Shown here: positions 5,561 through 9,198 of the stretch, one piece after another | How positions within the stretch are numbered: position 1 is the stretch's first letter | How the letters are laid out: the number at the start of each line of letters is the position of its first letter | Source: Dictyoglomaceae bacterium | GTDB taxonomy: Bacteria > Dictyoglomota > Dictyoglomia > Dictyoglomales > Dictyoglomaceae | Length of the DNA: 9,198 nucleotides | NCBI GenBank assembly: GCA_028276205.1 | Contig: JAPYWU010000050.1 | Span: 1-9,198, forward strand | Direction of reading: 5' to 3' | Made by a program: the position numbers and the translations under genes | Notes under the pieces: generated by a model | The model's input: only the letters and a program-made list of their open reading frames with translations | The model's database searches: none | Told to the model about the DNA's origin: nothing

Positions 5561-6631
5561 ATGGTAGAGAAATTAGATCAAATAGAAGTTCTAAAAAGCT
5601 TAGACCCCAAGGATATGTACTCAGCAGTTTATAATTTACCAGAGCAAATAGAAAAAGCTGCAGAAGTTTCTTATGCTACTCCAATAAAAAGTGTATCTGA
5701 TAATATAGAGAAGGTTCTTGTACTTGGAATGGGTGGATCCGCTATAGGAGGCGATGTGTTACAAAGTGCTCTTTTTAAAGAGGCAAGATTTCCTATATAT
5801 GTAAATAGAGATTATGATCTCCCTAATTGGGTGGATAGTAAAACCTTAGTATTTGCAGTTAGTTATTCAGGAAATACTGTAGAAACTTTAAATTCCGCTA
5901 AGGCTGCTTATGATAAAGGAGCCTCTGTTGTGGCAGTAACAAGTGGGGGGAAATTAAAGGAATTTGCAAATGAAAAAAATCTTACCTTGGTTGAAATACC
6001 CTCAGGCATGGCACCAAGAGCTGCCATAGGGTATGTAACAATTCCCTCTTTTGTAGTTTTGGAAAAAATAGGAGCAATATCTTCTAAAAAGTCAGATATA
6101 GAGGAGACTGTTAATTATCTTAAAAAGGTAAGAGAAAGCTTTAAGATAGAAGTACCAACAGAAGAAAATGTAGCCAAAAAAGTTGCAAAAATGATCTTTA
6201 AGCGTATTCCTGTTATTTATGCTGTAGAAGAAAAATGGAAGGTTGCAGCCTATAGATGGAAATGTCAAATTAATGAAAACTCAAAATATCCTGCATTTTA
6301 TCACTTTTTCCCAGAGCTTAACCATAATGAAATTATGGCATGGGAAGCTATGGATGAAGTTATTAAACCATTAACTCTTATTTTCTTATACACATCCCTT
6401 GAGGGTGAAATGAAGATTAGAGTAGAGTTTATGAAGGAGAAGATTTCTGAAAGAGGAGTACCTATATTTATGTGGCAAGCTGAAGGAAAATCTCCTCTTA
6501 CTCAGTTCTTTTCCATGACCTATTTGGGAGATTTTGCTACTGTATATCTTGCTTATTTGGCAGATAAGGATCCTTTCTCTATAGGATATATTAATGAACT
6601 TAAGATGAGAATAGGACAACCCTTAAGTTGA
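5561..6631 (+). CDS. Bifunctional phosphoglucose/phosphomannose isomerase (archaeal type)
   Basis: This 356-residue SIS-fold enzyme interconverts fructose 6-phosphate with glucose 6-phosphate and mannose 6-phosphate. The first SIS domain has LGMGGSAIGGD (55-65) and the phosphate-binding SYSGNTVET (101-109), then PRAAIGY (152-158), a signature of the bifunctional PGI/PMI family first described in crenarchaea. The second SIS domain has INENSKYPAF (237-246, with Glu239 as probable catalytic base) and ELNHNEIMAWE (252-262, with His255 for ring opening), and ends with NELKMRIG, whose Lys348 fits the C-terminal active-site lysine. Length is typical and differs from the roughly 450-550-residue classical PGI. 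It is first in a three-gene operon, with its own promoter (5496-5524) and a strong Shine-Dalgarno. Its stop overlaps the next gene's TTG start (TTGA, 6628-6631). Confidence 0.92.
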   Translation: MVEKLDQIEVLKSLDPKDMYSAVYNLPEQIEKAAEVSYATPIKSVSDNIEKVLVLGMGGSAIGGDVLQSALFKEARFPIYVNRDYDLPNWVDSKTLVFAVSYSGNTVETLNSAKAAYDKGASVVAVTSGGKLKEFANEKNLTLVEIPSGMAPRAAIGYVTIPSFVVLEKIGAISSKKSDIEETVNYLKKVRESFKIEVPTEENVAKKVAKMIFKRIPVIYAVEEKWKVAAYRWKCQINENSKYPAFYHFFPELNHNEIMAWEAMDEVIKPLTLIFLYTSLEGEMKIRVEFMKEKISERGVPIFMWQAEGKSPLTQFFSMTYLGDFATVYLAYLADKDPFSIGYINELKMRIGQPLS

Positions 6632-7212
6632 AGATATTAGCTCTATCTGACATTGAATCTCCAAACTTTTATGAGAAATTTGATATAACTCCATATAAAG
6701 GGGTGGAGGGGGTTATATCTTGTGGGGATGTTATGCCTGAACTTCTTACTTATATAGCTACTATGTTAAATGTGCCAGTTTTTTATGTATATGGTAATCA
6801 CGATGAGATATATGAAAAGAGGCCTCCAGAAGGTTGTGAAAGTATTGATGGAAGAATAATAGAGTTTAAAGGAATGAAAATTTTGGGGCTTGGTGGTTCT
6901 ATAAAATATAGTGAGGGAAAATTTCAATATACCGAAGAGGAAATGGAGTGGAGAATTAGAAGATTATTTTTCAGGTTAAGAAAAGGTGTAGATATAGTCG
7001 TAGCTCATTCTCCTCCTTTTGGAATTCATGAGGGAGATGATTTAGCTCATAAAGGTTTTAAAGCTTTTCTAAAATTAATAGAGAAATATCAACCTCAATA
7101 TTTTCTTCATGGGCATACCCATATGAATTATGTTTATAATTCTAAAAGATTTGCAGAGCTTGGCAAAACAAAAATTATAAACTGTTCTGGGATAATTCTT
7201 TTGGACTTGTAA
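6628..7212 (+). CDS. Calcineurin-like metallophosphoesterase
   Basis: This 194-residue protein has a single metallophosphoesterase domain, probably cytosolic, with a dinuclear metal site. Motifs in order: SDIE (D8), GD at 33-34, GNHD at 56-59, AHSPP (H127) and HGHTH at 161-165. The usual first motif DxH is DxE here (D8, E10). The family covers phosphodiesterases and phosphatases; this size and layout resemble small Icc/YfcE-like enzymes, but the substrate is unknown. The start is TTG at 6628: the first-strand motif begins at residue 3, the frame has a stop at 6601-6603, and no other start codon lies between. AGGA at 6613-6616 is a possible Shine-Dalgarno with an 11-nt spacer. The TTGA overlap with the PGI/PMI stop and the 4-nt gap to the next gene indicate one transcript. 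Confidence 0.9.
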   Translation: MKILALSDIESPNFYEKFDITPYKGVEGVISCGDVMPELLTYIATMLNVPVFYVYGNHDEIYEKRPPEGCESIDGRIIEFKGMKILGLGGSIKYSEGKFQYTEEEMEWRIRRLFFRLRKGVDIVVAHSPPFGIHEGDDLAHKGFKAFLKLIEKYQPQYFLHGHTHMNYVYNSKRFAELGKTKIINCSGIILLDL

Positions 7213-7216
7213 AAAA

Positions 7217-8008
7217 ATGAGATTTTTAAAAAGATTTTTTAAAAATAGAAGACATTTAAAAAGCTTTGATGAAGTTCTAAAAGAAGAAGAAATTTCCGGA
7301 TGGAGGGACTTAGGTTATCAAACTATTGAGGTTGATAAGATTGTAGGTAGTGTTGGAAGATATAAAGATTTTGATGAAGAATTTAGACCTTTAAAAGGTA
7401 GTTCAAAGAGCAGATTACAAGAGCTTGAAAATGCAATTTTGAGAGGAAAAATTCTCCCTCCTATTGAAGTTTATAAAATAAAAGATGAATATTATGTAGT
7501 TGATGGGAATCATAGAGTAGCTGTAGCTAAAAAATTAGGTCAAAAAGAAATTGATGCTCATGTAGTTGAATATATCCCTTCTGAAAATAGTATAGAGAAT
7601 ATACTACACAGAGAAAGATCAGATTTTGAGTTGATTACAGGATTAAGAGGAATAATTCTTACAGAAATAGGGCAATATAGAAAGCTTTTAAATCAAATTT
7701 TAGAACATAAATATTATATGAGTGAAAAAAGGGGAGAAGAGGTTAATATTAAAGAAGCAGCAAGGGATTGGTACAGAAATATTTATCTCCCAATTGTTAA
7801 GAAAATCCAGCAAGAAAGACTTTTAGATGCTTTTCCAGGAAGAACAGAAGCAGATCTTTATGTTTATATATCAGATCATAAATGGTTAGAAAGTCAGAAA
7901 AGAGGCTATGATATCGGATTTGATAAGGCTATTGAAGATTTTAAAAATTTAGTGCCAGGTACAACTTTAAAGGATAAAATTTTAGAGATCTTTAAAAGAC
8001 CCTTTTAA
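7217..8008 (+). CDS. ParB N-terminal (Srx-like) domain protein with C-terminal region of unknown function
   Basis: This is a 263-residue protein. Residues 1-15 are strongly basic (MRFLKRFFKNRRHLK). Residues about 35-118 form a ParB/Srx-like domain: TIEVDKIVGSVGRY, the LQELENAILRGKILPPIEVY segment, and the hallmark VDGNHRVAVAKKLG at 95-108. No helix-turn-helix like that of partition ParB follows. Instead there is a helical region of about 140 residues with FPGRTEADLYVYISDHKWL at 206-224, which I recognise only as a motif recurring in proteins of unknown function, vaguely like DUF4032. ParB folds bind CTP or ATP and can act as nucleases, kinases or clamps; none of these can be assigned. There is no clear Shine-Dalgarno; the ATG follows the upstream stop by 4 nt. 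The stop codon overlaps that of endonuclease Q. Confidence 0.78.
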   Translation: MRFLKRFFKNRRHLKSFDEVLKEEEISGWRDLGYQTIEVDKIVGSVGRYKDFDEEFRPLKGSSKSRLQELENAILRGKILPPIEVYKIKDEYYVVDGNHRVAVAKKLGQKEIDAHVVEYIPSENSIENILHRERSDFELITGLRGIILTEIGQYRKLLNQILEHKYYMSEKRGEEVNIKEAARDWYRNIYLPIVKKIQQERLLDAFPGRTEADLYVYISDHKWLESQKRGYDIGFDKAIEDFKNLVPGTTLKDKILEIFKRPF

Positions 8009-8009
8009 A
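7991..8009. repeat. 8-bp inverted repeat over the convergent stop codons
   Basis: TTTAAAAG (7991-7998) and CTTTTAAA (8002-8009) form a perfect stem with a 3-nt loop. The right arm contains both stop codons (TAA at 8006-8008 on +, TAA at 8007-8005 on -). With a single G-C pair and no T-tract after it, this is a weak candidate for a bidirectional terminator. Confidence 0.4.
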
Positions 8010-9198
8010 ATAAAGAAAGTTGATTTTCTGAAGACTCTTCTTCTGGAAAAATTACTATTTTGCCATAAACACCATCATATCCAGGAATTATCTTTATTTT
8101 TCCTTGTCTCATAAGACATATGCCTTCGGCAATTTTTTCGCCAGAAATTCTATTTATATCCTCTAATGATGCATCCATTAAGATATTCAGCTCATTTCCA
8201 AGATTTGATGTGATTTTTATATATTCCCTTTGTACAATAGGTGATGAAGGATCTTTGTTTAAAGCTTGTCCAATAATCTCCTCTAATGGCACTAAATTTT
8301 TATAGGGTATTTTATTGGGTAAATATCCCTCCTCTCTATCAGCTAAATCTTCCACTCTATGTAGGACACCTATAGTTAGTGGTTTACCGCAAATGGGACA
8401 TATTTTCCCTAACTTTATACTCTCTTTAGGGTGTAATGATATATTACAATTTCTATGACCATCAAAATGGTATTTTCCTTCTTCTGGGAAAAATTCTATA
8501 GTATATAAAAATTTATCTTTGTCTTGATTTTTAATAGCATTAAAAATATCTTTATAATTTAAATTACAATTAAATACATTAGCTTCTCTACCTATTTTAT
8601 TTGGAGAATGGGCATCCGAATTTGAAACTAAACAAATCTTATCTAATTTACTCAGTCTCCAATTCATAGGAGGGTCACTACTTAATCCAGTCTCTATAGC
8701 AAAAATGTATTTAGAACAATCACCAAAGGCTTCTTCTATTGAGTCAAAACCTGATTTCGATCCAAATATGGAATACCAAGGTGTCCAAGCGTGGGCAGGT
8801 ATTACATGAATATCTTCGGATAAATTCCAAAGTTGAGGAATAACTTTTTGTATGGGTTCACCTAAGGTTGGCCTTCCATCTGATGATAAATTACCATATT
8901 TTTCAAGTATGCGATTTATCTTATATGCTACCTCAAAAGAAGGAGCAAAAATAAGAAGATGAATCCTTCTTAATTTGTTATTTTGATTATATATAAAGCT
9001 TATTTCTGAGGATAAAATAAAATAAATGCAATTATAAGAATATATGCCATAATTTTCTTCTTTTAATTTATTTTTTAACTCGTCAAACCATAATGGATGT
9101 GTAAAATCACCAGTACCAAGAATATTTACCCCCTTAATCTTAGCCCATTTTGTGAGACCATAAAGATCCATTTCTTTACTTGTGGCCCTACTATATTT
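8005..9198 (-). CDS. Endonuclease Q-type PHP-domain DNA repair nuclease; N-terminus outside window
   Basis: The frame is open to the right edge, where nine codons reading KYSRATSKE precede the first visible Met (9171). KYSRATSKEM is the family sequence just after the N-terminal HxH metal motif, so the start lies outside and 397 residues are visible. Numbering from that Met: PHP-domain residues are GTGDFTHP (D22, H25), E56, HLLIF (H71), HAWTP (H127) and SNSDAH (D186, H188). A zinc element follows (C242, C258-x2-C261), then HRVEDLADRE at 271-280, a signature of the endonuclease Q/TIGR00375 family. Known members nick DNA 5' of deoxyinosine, deoxyuridine or AP sites, an alternative to glycosylase or endonuclease V repair; they occur in some archaea and few bacteria. 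The protein ends in QLSLF (384-388), a match to the bacterial beta-clamp binding motif. No promoter is visible. Confidence 0.87.
   Translation of the reverse strand, partial: KYSRATSKEMDLYGLTKWAKIKGVNILGTGDFTHPLWFDELKNKLKEENYGIYSYNCIYFILSSEISFIYNQNNKLRRIHLLIFAPSFEVAYKINRILEKYGNLSSDGRPTLGEPIQKVIPQLWNLSEDIHVIPAHAWTPWYSIFGSKSGFDSIEEAFGDCSKYIFAIETGLSSDPPMNWRLSKLDKICLVSNSDAHSPNKIGREANVFNCNLNYKDIFNAIKNQDKDKFLYTIEFFPEEGKYHFDGHRNCNISLHPKESIKLGKICPICGKPLTIGVLHRVEDLADREEGYLPNKIPYKNLVPLEEIIGQALNKDPSSPIVQREYIKITSNLGNELNILMDASLEDINRISGEKIAEGICLMRQGKIKIIPGYDGVYGKIVIFPEEESSENQLSLF

Noticed and set aside
6386..6619. Open frame on - inside the PGI/PMI gene
   Set aside because: Antisense to a conserved enzyme domain; no Shine-Dalgarno or family features.
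8120..8305. Open frame on + inside the endonuclease Q gene
   Set aside because: Antisense shadow of a conserved C-terminal region.
8030..8490. Similar CTTCTTCTGG(G)AAAAATT stretches near 8038 and 8477
   Set aside because: Both encode Phe-Pro-Glu-Glu segments in endonuclease Q; the likeness follows from codon use, not a DNA repeat.
1..9198. Defence system, prophage, CRISPR, insertion sequence, tRNA or rRNA
   Set aside because: No transposase, integrase, repeat array, RNA-gene-like sequence or defence-family motif was seen on either strand; the window is mostly housekeeping and metabolic genes.

Overview
The window reads as a compact chromosomal segment from an A+T-rich (about one third G+C by eye), probably thermophilic bacterium. 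Reasons: bacterial housekeeping genes (obg, nadD, gltX), strong Shine-Dalgarno sequences of the AAGGAGG type, heavy use of AGA for arginine, Lys/Glu-rich proteins and almost no intergenic DNA. An archaeal-type phosphoglucose/phosphomannose isomerase and an endonuclease Q in the same segment fit a deep-branching thermophile. Dictyoglomus is my best guess, but this rests on gene content recalled from memory, not on a search.

Layout. (1) Positions 1-2962, + strand: the tail of obg, then nadD, a VOC/glyoxalase-fold protein, a ThuA-like protein and a polyprenyl diphosphate synthase. Gaps are 1-3 nt or the genes overlap, so this is almost certainly one operon whose promoter lies upstream of the window. 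(2) Positions 5432-2929, - strand: an OsmC-family protein, gltX and a YaaC-like protein, a second operon converging on the first. Its last gene overlaps the prenyl synthase antisense by 34 bp. (3) Positions 5433-5560: the only real intergenic region. It carries two divergent sigma70-type promoters whose -35 hexamers occupy the same 7 bp, plus operator-like inverted repeats over the osmC-side promoter. (4) Positions 5561-8008, + strand: bifunctional PGI/PMI, a small metallophosphoesterase and a ParB-domain protein with an unassigned C-terminal region. (5) Positions 9198-8005, - strand: an endonuclease Q-type DNA repair nuclease cut off at its N-terminus by the window edge, converging on operon 4 with a 4-bp overlap of stop codons.

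Functionally the window mixes ribosome assembly (Obg), NAD synthesis (NadD), isoprenoid chain building, tRNA-Glu charging, peroxide defence, sugar-phosphate interconversion and repair of deaminated DNA. I see no RNA genes, CRISPR arrays, insertion sequences or phage genes, and no stretch over 300 bases without a gene. The least ordinary items are the C-terminal QLSLF clamp-binding motif on endonuclease Q, the shared -35 promoter pair, a perfect 14-bp inverted repeat with terminator character just downstream of gltX, and the ParB-domain protein of unknown role.
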